Below are positions 52,932 to 62,476 of a DNA stretch of 64,000 nucleotides, in pieces. This stretch comes from Pelagibius sp964472095 (GTDB lineage: Bacteria > Pseudomonadota > Alphaproteobacteria > Kiloniellales > Kiloniellaceae), in assembly GCA_964472095.1 (NCBI GenBank), contig CAYYIV010000025.1, positions 1 to 64,000 of the forward strand. The letters are read 5' to 3'. A model generated the notes under the pieces. That model saw only the letters and a program-made list of their open reading frames with translations. It searched no databases and had not been told where the DNA came from. Within the stretch, counting starts at the first letter, position 1; each line of letters begins with the position of its first letter. Both the position numbers and the translations under genes were made by a program.

Positions 52932-53690
52932 CTAGGCCGACAGGAAGCCGCCGTCGACGCAGAGATTGTGGCCGTAGACGAAGCTCGCCGCATCGGAGGC
53001 GATCCACAGCACGGCGGCGGCGACCTCCTGCGGCCGGCCGACACGCCTGGCCGGCAGGCCCTCCGCCACCTTGGCAAGGTCGCCGGCCACGGCGGCGGAC
53101 ATCATCGGCGTCTCGACGCGGCCCGGCGAGACGGCGTTGATGCGAATGCCCTGCCCTGCGTACTCCATGGCCGCAGAGCGGGTCAGCGACAGCAGCGCCG
53201 CCTTTGAGGCACAGTAGAGCGCGAGACCGGAATTGGGATTGCGCAGGCCGCTGACCGAGCCGTTGTTCACGATGACGCCGCCGCCGGCCGCCAGCATGAT
53301 GGCGATCTCCGCCTGCATGGCCAGGAAGACCGCGCGCAGGTTGGTATCGAAGACGCGGTCGTAGGCTTCCGGCGGCTGTTCGTGCAGCAGCGCCTTGGGC
53401 TCCTGATAGCCGGCGTTGTTGAAGGCAATGTCGAGGCCGCCGAGCCTCTCGGCGACGGACTCCACCATGACCGTGATCCGTGCCGCGTCCAGCAGATCGC
53501 ACTCGACGAAGAAGATCCCGCCCTCGGTCTCCCCGCCCAAAGCCGCCACCGCTGCCCCCCGCTCGACGTCGCGCCCGGTGATGCACACGCGGGCGCCCGC
53601 CCGCGCGAAGGCAACAGCGGCGGCAGCGCCGATGCCGGAGGTGCCGCCGGTCACCAGCACGTTCCTGCCGGCGAAGCCTCCGGCGCTCAT
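52932..53690 (-). CDS. SDR family oxidoreductase
   Basis: A 252-residue classical short-chain dehydrogenase. Coenzyme motif TGGTSGIG (14-21), NNAG (91-94), catalytic S145/S147 region, Y159 and K163 (LALYCASKAALL), and PGRVETPM after it. Arg 40 (ITGRD) rather than an acidic residue at the end of the second strand suggests NADP(H), though weakly. Substrate unknown. Probably cotranscribed with the AraC gene. Confidence 0.88.
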   Translation of the reverse strand: MSAGGFAGRNVLVTGGTSGIGAAAAVAFARAGARVCITGRDVERGAAVAALGGETEGGIFFVECDLLDAARITVMVESVAERLGGLDIAFNNAGYQEPKALLHEQPPEAYDRVFDTNLRAVFLAMQAEIAIMLAAGGGVIVNNGSVSGLRNPNSGLALYCASKAALLSLTRSAAMEYAGQGIRINAVSPGRVETPMMSAAVAGDLAKVAEGLPARRVGRPQEVAAAVLWIASDAASFVYGHNLCVDGGFLSA

Positions 53691-53741
53691 GCCGCGAACT
53701 CTATGGGGAAGCTAGATGCGGCCATGGGGCCTCTTCGGGCG

Positions 53742-53768
53742 GTTTGCGGGAGGGCTCCTCCCGCAAAC
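53742..53768. terminator. strong hairpin downstream of fdhA
   Basis: GTTTGCGGGAGG (53742-53753) and CCTCCCGCAAAC (53757-53768) form a perfect 12-bp stem with a 3-nt loop, about 60 bp after the fdhA stop on the minus strand and 52 bp before the SDR start. There is no T-tract after it in either direction. Probable end of the fdh transcript. Confidence 0.55.
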
Positions 53769-53827
53769 TCACCAGAAGTGGTAACAGGCCGTCTTGGCGA
53801 TTCTTGCGCCGTCTGCGAACGGACCGC

Positions 53828-56611
53828 CTACTCGGCGGCGGCGAAGGCCTCCAGGCGCTCCACCTTGCAGGCGCAGAACTTGAACTCCGGGATCTTGCCG
53901 AAGGGGTCGAGTTGCGGGTTGGTCAGCATGTTGGCCGCCGCTTCGTTGAAGCAGAAGGGAATGAAGACCATGCCCTCCGGCACGTCGCGGTCCGATCGCA
54001 CATAGAGCGCGATCTCGCCGCGCCGCGTGGCCACCTTCACCATGTCGCCCGGCTCCAGCCCCATGCTCCGCAGCTGGCGCGGGTTGAGGCTGGCGACGGC
54101 TTCCGGCTCGAGGTTGTCGAGCACCCGCGAACGCCGCGTCATGGCGCCGGTATGCCAATGTTCCAGCAGGCGCCCAGTGGTCAGCACCAGCGGATAATCC
54201 GCGTCCGGCACCTCGGCCGGCGGCACCAGCCCGGCCGGAACGATCTTCGCGCGCCCGTCCTTGGTCGGGAAGCCCTCGGCGAAGAGGATCTCGTTGCCGG
54301 GCACGTCGGGACCGTCGACCGGATAGGTCACCGACTCCTCGCGCACCAGCCGGTCCCAGGAGATGTTCTTCAGCGAGGGCATCGCCTCGACCATTTCGCT
54401 GAAGACGTCCTTGGGATGGCTGTAGGTCCAGTCGAGGCCGAGCCGCTTAGCCAGTTCCTGGATCAGCTCCCAGTCCTGGCGCGCCTCGCCCGGCGGCGGC
54501 GCCACCGGGCGCCCGACCTGCACCTGCCGGTTGGTATTGGTGAAGCTGCCCCATTTCTCGGCATGGGCCGAGGACGGCAGCACCACGTCGGCGTGCCAGG
54601 CGGTCTCGGTGAGGAAGATGTCCTGCACTACCAGGCATTCCAACTTCGCCAGGGCCTCGCGGGCATGGTGCTGGTCGGGGTCCGACATCGCCGGGTTCTC
54701 GCCCATGACGTACATGCCCTTGATCTGCCCGGCGATGATGGCATCGACGATCTCCACCACGGTCAGGCCGCGCTTGGGATCGAGCTCGGTGCCCCAGAAT
54801 TTCTCGTAGAACTCGCGCACCTCGTCCAACTCCACCGACTTGTAGTCGGGGTACACCATGGGGATGAGACCCGCGTCCGACGCACCCTGCACGTTGTTCT
54901 GGCCGCGCAGCGGATGCAGGCCGGTACCGGGCCGTCCGATCTGCCCGGTGATCATCGTCAGCGCGATGAGGCAGCGCGAATTGTCGGTGCCGTGCACGTG
55001 CTGGGAGATGCCCATCCCCCAGAAGATGATCGAACGTTCGGAGCGGGCATAGGTGCGCGCCACGTCGCGGATGGTCGGCGCGTCGATGCCGCACACGGAA
55101 GCCATGGCCTCCGGCGAGAAGTCCTTCACCATCGTCTTCAGGTCTTCGAACCCGCTGGTGTGGGCCTGGATGTACTGCTCGTCGGTGAGACCTTCCTCGA
55201 TGATGGTGTGCAGCATCGCGTTCAGCAGCGCGACGTCCTGCCCAGGCTTGAACTTCAGGTGCTTGTATGCGTAGCGGTCCATCTGCTGGCCGCGCGGATC
55301 CATGACGATGATCTTGGCGCCGCGCTTGGCGGCGTTCTTCAGGAAGGTGGCTGCCACCGGGTGGTTCTGTCCCGGCCGCGCGCCGATGATGATCATGCAG
55401 TCGCTGTCCTTGGCCGCGGTGAAAGGCGCGGTCACCGCGCCGGAGCCGATGCCCTCCATCAGCGCCGCCACCGAGGAGGCATGGCAGAGCCGCGTGCAGT
55501 GGTCGACGTTGTTGGTGTGGAACGCGGTACGGATCAGCTTCTGGAAGAGATAGGCCTCCTCGTTGGAGCCCTTGGCCGAGCCGAAGCCAGCCAGGCCCTT
55601 GGGGCCGTTCTCGTCGTAGACCTGCTTCAGGCCGCCGGCCGCCTTCTCGAGCGCTTCGTCCCAGCTGGCTTCGCGGAAGTGCGTCCAGGGGTTCATCGGA
55701 TCGACCTGGTCGTCCCAGCGCTTGGGCGCGTCGTCGCGCCGGATCAGCGGCTTGGTGAGGCGGTGCGAATTGTAGATATAGTCCCAGCCGAAGCGGCCCT
55801 TCACGCAGAGCCGGTTCTGGTTGGCCGGACCGTCGCGCCCGTCGATGTAGAGGATCTTGTCGTCCTTCACATGCACCGTTGTCTGGCAGCCGACGCCGCA
55901 GTAAGGGCAGAGGCTATCGACAGAACGGTCCTCGAACTGCACCCGCGTGCCCTTGGCGTCCAGCAGGTTGGCTTCCATCAGCGCGCCGGTCGGGCAGGCC
56001 TGTACGCACTCGCCGCAGGCCACGCAGGTCGACTCGCCCATGCCGTCGTCAAAGTCGAAGATCACCTTGGAACCGTGGCCGCGATAGGCCATGCCGATGA
56101 CGTCGTTCACCTGCACGTCGCGGCAGGCGCGCACACAGAGGTTGCAGTTGATGCAGGCGTCCAGGTTCACCGCCATGGCGGTGTGGCTGAGGTCAGGCTT
56201 CCAGGTCTTGCGCGCCGGGAAGCGGCTCTCGGTGACGCCGATGTCGGAAGCCCAGTTCCAGAACTTGCTTTCCGGATCGTGGGAGGTTGCACGCTCGGGC
56301 TGGTCAGCGACCAGCAGTTCGAAGACCATGGCGCGGGCCTTCTCGGCGCGCGCACTGGCGCTCTTCACCACCATGCCCTCGCGCGGCTCGCGGATGCAGG
56401 ACGCGGCCAGCACGCGCTCGCCCTCGATCTCCACCATGCAGGCGCGACAGTTGCCGTCGGCGCGGTAGCCCGGTTCCGGCGTATAGCAGAGATGCGGAAT
56501 CTTGGTCCCGTAGCGCGCCGCGGCCTGCCAGATGGTTTCGCCAGGCTGCGCTTCGATGTCCTGCCCGTCGAGGGAGAAGCGGACGACTTCCATTTTGGGC
56601 ACTGCGATCAT
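53828..56611 (-). CDS. fdhA: NAD-linked formate dehydrogenase alpha subunit (Mo/W-bis-MGD)
   Basis: A 927-residue catalytic subunit. Domains: 2Fe-2S NuoG-like N-terminus (C42, C55, C58, C72), two 4Fe-4S ferredoxin motifs (C153/156/159/163 and C196/199/202/206), the molybdopterin 4Fe-4S site (C235/238/242/269) and the MGD domains. The metal ligand is C376 followed by H377 (TRLCHASS), so this is a Cys, not selenocysteine, enzyme. Length and fused partner match the Methylobacterium FDH1 type, which is tungsten-containing; Mo or W cannot be told from sequence. It oxidises formate to CO2. ATG 56611 overlaps the fdhB stop. Confidence 0.93.
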   Translation of the reverse strand: MIAVPKMEVVRFSLDGQDIEAQPGETIWQAAARYGTKIPHLCYTPEPGYRADGNCRACMVEIEGERVLAASCIREPREGMVVKSASARAEKARAMVFELLVADQPERATSHDPESKFWNWASDIGVTESRFPARKTWKPDLSHTAMAVNLDACINCNLCVRACRDVQVNDVIGMAYRGHGSKVIFDFDDGMGESTCVACGECVQACPTGALMEANLLDAKGTRVQFEDRSVDSLCPYCGVGCQTTVHVKDDKILYIDGRDGPANQNRLCVKGRFGWDYIYNSHRLTKPLIRRDDAPKRWDDQVDPMNPWTHFREASWDEALEKAAGGLKQVYDENGPKGLAGFGSAKGSNEEAYLFQKLIRTAFHTNNVDHCTRLCHASSVAALMEGIGSGAVTAPFTAAKDSDCMIIIGARPGQNHPVAATFLKNAAKRGAKIIVMDPRGQQMDRYAYKHLKFKPGQDVALLNAMLHTIIEEGLTDEQYIQAHTSGFEDLKTMVKDFSPEAMASVCGIDAPTIRDVARTYARSERSIIFWGMGISQHVHGTDNSRCLIALTMITGQIGRPGTGLHPLRGQNNVQGASDAGLIPMVYPDYKSVELDEVREFYEKFWGTELDPKRGLTVVEIVDAIIAGQIKGMYVMGENPAMSDPDQHHAREALAKLECLVVQDIFLTETAWHADVVLPSSAHAEKWGSFTNTNRQVQVGRPVAPPPGEARQDWELIQELAKRLGLDWTYSHPKDVFSEMVEAMPSLKNISWDRLVREESVTYPVDGPDVPGNEILFAEGFPTKDGRAKIVPAGLVPPAEVPDADYPLVLTTGRLLEHWHTGAMTRRSRVLDNLEPEAVASLNPRQLRSMGLEPGDMVKVATRRGEIALYVRSDRDVPEGMVFIPFCFNEAAANMLTNPQLDPFGKIPEFKFCACKVERLEAFAAAE

Positions 56612-58311
56612 TTCAGTTCCTCCGGGAAGTGCTTGAGGATCGACGTCAGGGGATTGGGTGCTGCCTGGCCGAGGCCGCAGATGGAGGCATCGCGCATGAC
56701 CTGCGACAGCTCCTCCAGCAGCGGCACGTCCCAGGACTTCTCGCACATCAGCTTCACGGCCTTCTCGGTGCCGTTGCGGCAGGGCGTGCACTGGCCGCAG
56801 GACTCGTCCTCGAAGAAGCGCATGAGGTTGAGCGCCGCCGCCTTGATGTCATCCTTGTCGGAGAGGATGATCACGGCATGGGAGCCGACGAAGCAGCCGA
56901 ACTTGTCGAGCGCCCCGAACTCCAGCGGCAGGTCGGCCATGGAGGCCGGCAGGATGCCGCCGGATGCACCGCCCGGCAGATAGGCGCGGAAGCTGTGGCC
57001 CGCTGCCATCCCGCCGCAGAACTCGTCGATCAGCTCCTGCACCGAAATGCCGGCCGGGGCCAGCTTCACGCCCGGCGACTTCACGCGCCCCGAGACCGAA
57101 TAGGAGCGCAGCCCCTTGCCCCCGTTGCGGCCGTGCGAGGCGAACCACTCCGCACCTTGCTCCACGATGTCGCGGATCCAGAACACCGTCTCCACGTTCT
57201 GATTCAGCGTCGGGCGACCGAACAGGCCGATCTCGGCGATGTAGGGCGGGCGGTGCCGCGGCAGGCCGCGCTTGCCCTCGATGGATTCCAGCATGGCGGA
57301 CTCTTCGCCGCAGATGTAGGCGCCGGCGCCACGCCGCAGCTCCAGCGGGCAGTGCTTGGTGAGCCCCGCCGACTCCAGCCGGGCGATCTCCTTCAGCAGG
57401 ATCTCGCGCGCCGCCGGATACTCGTCGCGCAGATAGATGTAGCAGCGCTCGCAGCCGACCGCCCAGGCGGCGATCAGCGTGCCCTCGAGGAAGCGGTGCG
57501 GATCGCTCTCCAGGTAGTGGCGATCCTTGAAGGTGCCGGGCTCGCCCTCGTCGGCGTTGATGCTCATCAGTCGCGGGCCGGCAAAGCCGCGCACGATCTG
57601 CCACTTCTTGCCGGTCGGAAAGCCGGCGCCGCCGAGCCCGCGCAGGCCGGCATGGGACAGCACCTCGATCAGCTCCTCCGGCGTGCGCTCGCCGGCCAGG
57701 CAGGCGCGCAGCAGCTTGTAACCGCCCTCGCCCTCATAGGCGCCGAAATCCTTGTAGATGGGGATGACCGGATGATGGTCGTCGCCGGCAGCCGCCACCA
57801 GGCTCTCCAGGGTGGCATTGTCGACATGACGATGGCCGACCTCGGCCACCGGGGCCGAAGCGCAGCGTCCCATGCAGGGCGCCGGCACCACGCGCACCTG
57901 GGCACCGACTTCCTTCGGCAGCGCCTTCAGCAGGTCCTGCGCGCCCATCATCTCGCAGGTCAGCGAGTCGCACACCCGGATGGTCAACGGCGGTGGCGGC
58001 GCCTCGCCCTCGAGCACGATGTCGAAATGCGCATAGAAGGAGGCGACCTCGTAGACCGCCGCCATTGGCAGTTTCATCTCGTCCGCCAAGGCGCGCAGAT
58101 GGCGCGCGGCGAGATGGCCGTAGCGGTCCTGGATCAGATGCAGATGTTCGATCAGCAGATCGGACCGGCGCGGCCGCTCGCCGAGCAGGGCCTGTACCTC
58201 CGCCAGCGCATCGACATCGAGCTGCCGTCCCTTGGGGGTCTTCAGCGCCTTGCGGCGCCCGGAGCCCGGATGTATCTGCCGCTCGAATGGGCGCGGCGTT
58301 CCCTCTGGCAT
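56608..58311 (-). CDS. fdhB: formate dehydrogenase beta subunit (NuoE-NuoF fusion)
   Basis: A 567-residue fused diaphorase. Residues 30-150 are NuoE-like with a 2Fe-2S set (CDSLTCEMMG and APCMGRCASAP); residues 180-560 are NuoF-like, with the NADH/FMN site GLRGLGGAGFPTGKKW and INADEGEPGTFKDRHYLE and the 4Fe-4S motif ESCGQCTPCRNGTEK. It takes electrons from FdhA and reduces NAD+. Length matches Fdh1B (about 570). The fused form distinguishes it from the separate FdsG/FdsB of FdsABG enzymes. Coupled to fdhA by ATGA. Confidence 0.93.
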   Translation of the reverse strand: MPEGTPRPFERQIHPGSGRRKALKTPKGRQLDVDALAEVQALLGERPRRSDLLIEHLHLIQDRYGHLAARHLRALADEMKLPMAAVYEVASFYAHFDIVLEGEAPPPPLTIRVCDSLTCEMMGAQDLLKALPKEVGAQVRVVPAPCMGRCASAPVAEVGHRHVDNATLESLVAAAGDDHHPVIPIYKDFGAYEGEGGYKLLRACLAGERTPEELIEVLSHAGLRGLGGAGFPTGKKWQIVRGFAGPRLMSINADEGEPGTFKDRHYLESDPHRFLEGTLIAAWAVGCERCYIYLRDEYPAAREILLKEIARLESAGLTKHCPLELRRGAGAYICGEESAMLESIEGKRGLPRHRPPYIAEIGLFGRPTLNQNVETVFWIRDIVEQGAEWFASHGRNGGKGLRSYSVSGRVKSPGVKLAPAGISVQELIDEFCGGMAAGHSFRAYLPGGASGGILPASMADLPLEFGALDKFGCFVGSHAVIILSDKDDIKAAALNLMRFFEDESCGQCTPCRNGTEKAVKLMCEKSWDVPLLEELSQVMRDASICGLGQAAPNPLTSILKHFPEELK

Positions 58312-58503
58312 GAACTAGTCTCCGATCCTGACGCGCCCTGTTGCGGGCGGTTGCTTTCTGCTTTGCGCGGCCGGCCGTGCCCCCGGGAGGACACGCCGCG
58401 GACGGGCGCTGCGACGATCTTGTACCTCAGACGGCGCCCGCGACTTGGCCGTGACCGACGCCTTCTTGGCTGTTTGCACGGGAGAGGAAAACACCTGCCG
58501 CCC

Positions 58504-59379
58504 TCAAGTCCGCAGGGCCTGACGCACAGTCAGGCCGATATCCGCCGGCGAGGCCGCGATGGTGACTCCGGCGGCCCGCAGAGCCTCGATCTTGGCGGCG
58601 GCGTCGCCCTGGCCGAAGACGTTGACCGTGCCGGCGTGGCCCATGCGACGCTCCGTCGGGGCGTGCCGGCCGGCGACGTAGGCGACCACCGGCTTGGGCG
58701 CCGGATTGGCGCCGAGATAGGCGGCCGCCTCCTCCTCGTCGCTGCCACCGATCTCGCCGAGCAGCACGACGCATTCGGTGTCCGGGTCGTCGAAGAACAG
58801 CTTCAGGCAATCGACGAAACCCATGCCGTGCACCGGGTCGCCGCCGATTCCGATGGCGGTCGACTGGCCAAGCCGCTGGCTCGAGATCTGCTCGATCACC
58901 TCGGAGGTGAGCGAGGCCGAGCGGGACACTACGCCGACCTTGCCGGGCCTTTCGAGATGCGCCGGCATGACGCCGATCTTGCAGCGCCCCGGAATCAGGA
59001 TGCCTTGCGAGTTGGGCCCGATCAGCCGGCTGCCGGAGCCTTCCAGCCGCTGCTTCACGCGCACCATGTCGAGCACCGGGATGCGCTCGGTGACGCAGAC
59101 CATCAGCTCGATTCCGGCATCGACTGACTCGATGATCGCATCGGCGGCGTTGCGCGGCGGCACGAAGACCGCCGAGGCCGTCGCACCCGTCGCCGCGCGC
59201 GCCTCGGCCACGGTGTCGTAGACCGGCAGGCCGAGGTGGCCGCGGCCGCCCTTGCCGGGCACCACCCCGCCGACCACCTTGGTGCCGTAGGAGATCGCGC
59301 GTTCCATATGGTAGGTCGCCTGGGCACCGGTGAAGCCCTGGCAGATCACCTTGGTGTCGCTGTCGATGAGGATCGCCAT
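58504..59379 (-). CDS. succinate/malate-CoA ligase alpha-type subunit
   Basis: A 291-residue SucD/MtkB family protein. CoA site QGFTGAQATYHMERAISYGTKVVGG, the PGKGGRGHLGLPVYDTV loop and the phospho-His in GRHAPTERRMGHAGTVNVF. The GPNCPG of SucD is GPNSQG here. The family joins CoA to succinate or malate using ATP or GTP. Its ATG shares a base with the beta-gene stop (TGATG). As a neighbour of formate dehydrogenase it may be malate thiokinase of a serine cycle, but succinyl-CoA synthetase cannot be excluded. The 192-bp gap to fdhB holds no convincing gene. Confidence 0.8.
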   Translation of the reverse strand: MAILIDSDTKVICQGFTGAQATYHMERAISYGTKVVGGVVPGKGGRGHLGLPVYDTVAEARAATGATASAVFVPPRNAADAIIESVDAGIELMVCVTERIPVLDMVRVKQRLEGSGSRLIGPNSQGILIPGRCKIGVMPAHLERPGKVGVVSRSASLTSEVIEQISSQRLGQSTAIGIGGDPVHGMGFVDCLKLFFDDPDTECVVLLGEIGGSDEEEAAAYLGANPAPKPVVAYVAGRHAPTERRMGHAGTVNVFGQGDAAAKIEALRAAGVTIAASPADIGLTVRQALRT

Positions 59380-60554
59380 CAGGCCGCCTTCCTGCCGGCG
59401 ACCTCGACCACCTTGGCGGCGGCCTGGCCGAAGGTCTGGGCAAAGGTGACGGGGATGCCCTGCGACATCAGGATCTTGCGCGCCAACTCGCCGTTGGTGC
59501 CGGCGGCCCGGACGATGAGCGGCACGCGCAGCCCCTCTTCCTTGCAGGCGGCGGCGATGCCTTCGGCCACGGTATCGCAGCGCAGGATGCCGCCGCCGTA
59601 GATGTTCACCAGGATGGCGTCGATCGCCTTGTTGCGCAGCAGCAGCTTGAAGCCGTGGGTGATCTGGGCGCGGGTCGCCTCCGGGCGCACGTCCATAAAA
59701 TCGGCCGGCTCGCCGCCCTGCTCCTTCAGCAGGTCCACGGTCGCCAGGGCCAGGCCGGCGCCGTTGACCATCACCCCGATGTTGCCGTCGAGGTGGACGT
59801 AATTCAGGTTGTAGCGCTGCGCCTCCAGCTCGGCCGGATCGAGTTCCTCCTCGTCGCGCAGCCCGCCGAGATCCGCATGACGGAACTCGGCGTTGTCGTC
59901 GAGCACCATCTTGACGTCGAGCGCCAGCAGCTCTCCGCCGGCGGTGACCGCCAGCGGGTTGATCTCGATGAGGCTGGCGTCGAATGCCGTGAAAGCCTTG
60001 TCGAGTGCCTGCATCAGCGCCACCGCCTGGTCGGCGGCACCGCCGGACAGGCCGAGTTGCTCGGCGAGGCGACGGGCGTCTGCGTCCGCCACGCCGTGGA
60101 CCGGATCGATGACCAGGGAAAGCATCTTCTCCGGCGCCGCCGCGAGGCGCGCCTCGATGTCGTTGCCGCCCTCGCGGGCCGCGATCAGGGCGACTCGCCC
60201 GGCCGAACGGTCGACCAGCGCCGCGAGATAGATCTCCCGCTCGAAGGCCACTGCCTGCTCGACGTAAACCGAGCGGACCAGCTTACCCTTGGCGCCGGTC
60301 TGCGGCGTCACCAGGCGGCGCCCCAGCAGCGTCCTGGCCGCCTCCGCCACGCCATCCGGCGTATCGCAGAACTGCACCCCGCCGGCGCCTTGGCGCAGGC
60401 CCGCGTGGATCTGCGCCTTGACCGCCCAGCGGGCACCACCGAGAGTGCGGGCGGCTTCCGCCGCCGCCTCGGGGCTGCGGGCCAGCTGCCCGCCGGGGCT
60501 CTTCACCCCATAGCGCCGCAGCAGGTCCTTGGCTTGGTATTCGTGAAGATTCAT
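59379..60554 (-). CDS. succinate/malate-CoA ligase beta-type subunit (ATP-grasp)
   Basis: A 391-residue SucC/MtkA family protein. Start at 60554 (MNLHEYQAKDLLRRYGV); upstream in-frame codons are unconserved. It keeps ARWAVKAQIHAG, RRLVTPQTG, IEINPLAVT, VNGAGLALATVDLLKEQGGEPADF and VNIYGGGILRCDTVAEG. Two normally strong loops differ: RGKAGG (after AQxHAG) is LRQGAGG, and the GGGA stretch after LDV is RPEA. Length agrees with MtkA (about 390) and SucC (388). A divergent member, so the acid substrate is open. Confidence 0.78.
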   Translation of the reverse strand: MNLHEYQAKDLLRRYGVKSPGGQLARSPEAAAEAARTLGGARWAVKAQIHAGLRQGAGGVQFCDTPDGVAEAARTLLGRRLVTPQTGAKGKLVRSVYVEQAVAFEREIYLAALVDRSAGRVALIAAREGGNDIEARLAAAPEKMLSLVIDPVHGVADADARRLAEQLGLSGGAADQAVALMQALDKAFTAFDASLIEINPLAVTAGGELLALDVKMVLDDNAEFRHADLGGLRDEEELDPAELEAQRYNLNYVHLDGNIGVMVNGAGLALATVDLLKEQGGEPADFMDVRPEATRAQITHGFKLLLRNKAIDAILVNIYGGGILRCDTVAEGIAAACKEEGLRVPLIVRAAGTNGELARKILMSQGIPVTFAQTFGQAAAKVVEVAGRKAA

Positions 60555-60643
60555 GGATCCGCCCGCCTCATCATCCTGTGTAAGAAAATCAATGACTAAG
60601 ACAGCGTTCCTCACAAGGTTATCAGCTCTGATCTGCTGGCATA

Positions 60644-60653
60644 TGGTATACCA
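60644..60653. promoter_or_regulatory. GntR-type palindrome upstream of the CoA-ligase genes
   Basis: TGGTATACCA is a perfect 10-bp palindrome 90 bp upstream of the beta-subunit start, of the TNGTATACNA form bound by FadR-branch GntR regulators. The 355-bp gap 60555-60909 contains only this and a TGTCGCCTG / CAGGCGACA inverted pair (near 60700 and 60760); ORFs across it have no recognised family. Confidence 0.4.
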
Positions 60654-60909
60654 AGGACCAGCGCTCGGGCAACGGTTTTCTCCCCTTCGGGAACCGGCTG
60701 TCGCCTGTCGATAGCCTATCTGCAGCCCTCAGGACCATTGGGCCTTCGACCCAGGCGACAGGTAGCGGACAACCGGCCACCGAGGCCCTGCCCGCCTCCC
60801 GCACAGACAGCGGCGAGCGAAGCGACACTTCACCGCCATCTGTTTCAAAGGCGGGCCCCCGCGGGCTACCTGCCCGGAGGAGACCAAGCCGTTGTGGCAG
60901 ACCTCCCGG

Positions 60910-62427
60910 TCAAGCCGACTGCTGATTCGCCCGGACCCTGCGCCAGATGATCTGGAACACCGGGACCAGGAACAGGATGATCGCGACGATCATGATCGGC
61001 GTCGCCAGCGAGCGCTCGAAGAAGATCCCCATCGAGCCGTCGCTCATGATGAGGCTCTGGCGCAACGCCTCTTCGGTCGAGGCTCCCAGCACCAGCGCCA
61101 CAACCAGCGGCGCCAGCGGATAGTTCCTGCGGCGCAGGACGAAACCGACGATGCCGAAGATGAACACGTACCAGACGTCAAGCAGCGAGGCCTGGATGGC
61201 GTAGGCGCCGACGAAGCAAAGCACGATGATGATCGGGGCCATGATCGCATAGGGCGTCCGCAGCATCAGGGCCAGCAGCGGCGTCGCCGTCAGGCAGATC
61301 ACGAGGGCACCGACGTTGGCCAGGTAGAGGCTCGAGATGAAGCTCCAGACGAACTCCGGCTGCTCGGTGAAGAGGCGCGGACCAGGGATGAAACCCCACA
61401 TGAACACGCCCGCCATGAGAATGGCCGCCGTCGGCGAACCGGGAATGCCGAGCACCAGCATCGGCAGGATCGAGCCGGTGCCGGCCGCGTTGTTGGCCGC
61501 TTCCGGTGCCAGCACGCCCTCGATGGCGCCCTTGCCGAAACGCTCGGGATGTTTGGAGAATTTCTGTGCAATGCCGTAGGCCATGAAGGAGGCCGGCGTC
61601 GCCCCGGCGCCAGGGAGGATACCGGTGAAGAAGCCCAGCAGCGCGGAGCTGCTCGCCAGACCGATGTGCCCCATGACGGCCTTGGCGCCGTCGGTGATGT
61701 CGTGCCAGCCGAGCTTGGCCTGCTTCGTCACTTCCTCGATCTGCACCTTGTAGCGGTCGGCGGCATTGGCCAGCACCTCGCCGACGCCGAACAGGCCGAT
61801 GGTGATCGGTACGAAGTGGAAGCCCTGCATCATGCTGATGCTGCCGAAGGTAAGCCGCGGGGTGCCGGTCACCACGTCGAGACCAACGGTCGACAGCAGG
61901 AAGCCGGCAGCGATCATGATGATCGCCTTGGCCGGGGCGCCGCCGAGGCCGACGAAAGTGCCGAAGGCGATCATCAGCACTGCGAACATCTCCGGCGGTC
62001 CGAAGCGCAAGGCCATCTCCGCGAAGGGCACCGCAAAGAAAGTGAAGAGCACCGAGGCGAAAATAGCGCCAAAGAAGGAAACGCAGAAACCCGTCGCCAT
62101 CGCGTAGCCGGCGCGGCCCTGCATTGCGAGGGGTCTGCCATCGAACATCACGGCGACCGACCAGGGATTGCCAGGCACGGCGAACAAGATCGAGGTGATC
62201 AGGCCGCCGTACATGGCCCCCCAGTAAATGCCGGCAAGCATGACGAGCGCGGAAACCGGTTCGAAGAAGACAGTGACCGGCAGCAGGATGGCGACGCCGG
62301 TGGTGCCGCCTACGCCAGGAATGACGCCGACCAGCAGGCCCAGGACCACGCCCAGCATCATGAAACCTAGGCGGGCCGGCGTCATCAGCGCCTCGAATCC
62401 CGTCATCAATAGCTCAAGAGATTCCAT
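60910..62427 (-). CDS. tctA: tripartite tricarboxylate transporter large permease TctA
   Basis: A 505-residue 11-12 helix permease. TctA signatures: VIPGVGGTTGVAILLPVTVFFEP, GAMYGGLITSILFAVPGNPWS and its second-half counterpart LASSSALLGFFTGILPGAGATPASF. It is the transport core of a TTT system driven by proton motive force, taking di- or tricarboxylates delivered by TctC. Starts 49 bp after tctB. Confidence 0.93.
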   Translation of the reverse strand: MESLELLMTGFEALMTPARLGFMMLGVVLGLLVGVIPGVGGTTGVAILLPVTVFFEPVSALVMLAGIYWGAMYGGLITSILFAVPGNPWSVAVMFDGRPLAMQGRAGYAMATGFCVSFFGAIFASVLFTFFAVPFAEMALRFGPPEMFAVLMIAFGTFVGLGGAPAKAIIMIAAGFLLSTVGLDVVTGTPRLTFGSISMMQGFHFVPITIGLFGVGEVLANAADRYKVQIEEVTKQAKLGWHDITDGAKAVMGHIGLASSSALLGFFTGILPGAGATPASFMAYGIAQKFSKHPERFGKGAIEGVLAPEAANNAAGTGSILPMLVLGIPGSPTAAILMAGVFMWGFIPGPRLFTEQPEFVWSFISSLYLANVGALVICLTATPLLALMLRTPYAIMAPIIIVLCFVGAYAIQASLLDVWYVFIFGIVGFVLRRRNYPLAPLVVALVLGASTEEALRQSLIMSDGSMGIFFERSLATPIMIVAIILFLVPVFQIIWRRVRANQQSA

Positions 62428-62476
62428 CGCGGTGTCCCCCGTTCCTCAAAAAACGCTTTTGCTTATGAACCGATCG

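Noticed and set aside
58315..58479. 54-codon basic ORF on the minus strand between the alpha-type CoA ligase gene and fdhB, ending just before the fdhB start
   Set aside because: Starts only with GTG, is preceded by a pyrimidine-rich rather than Shine-Dalgarno sequence, and is Arg/Pro/Ala-rich as expected for noncoding GC-rich DNA.
60622..60828. 68-codon minus-strand ORF between tctA and the CoA ligase
   Set aside because: It covers the palindromes in this gap, has no ribosome site and no family features.
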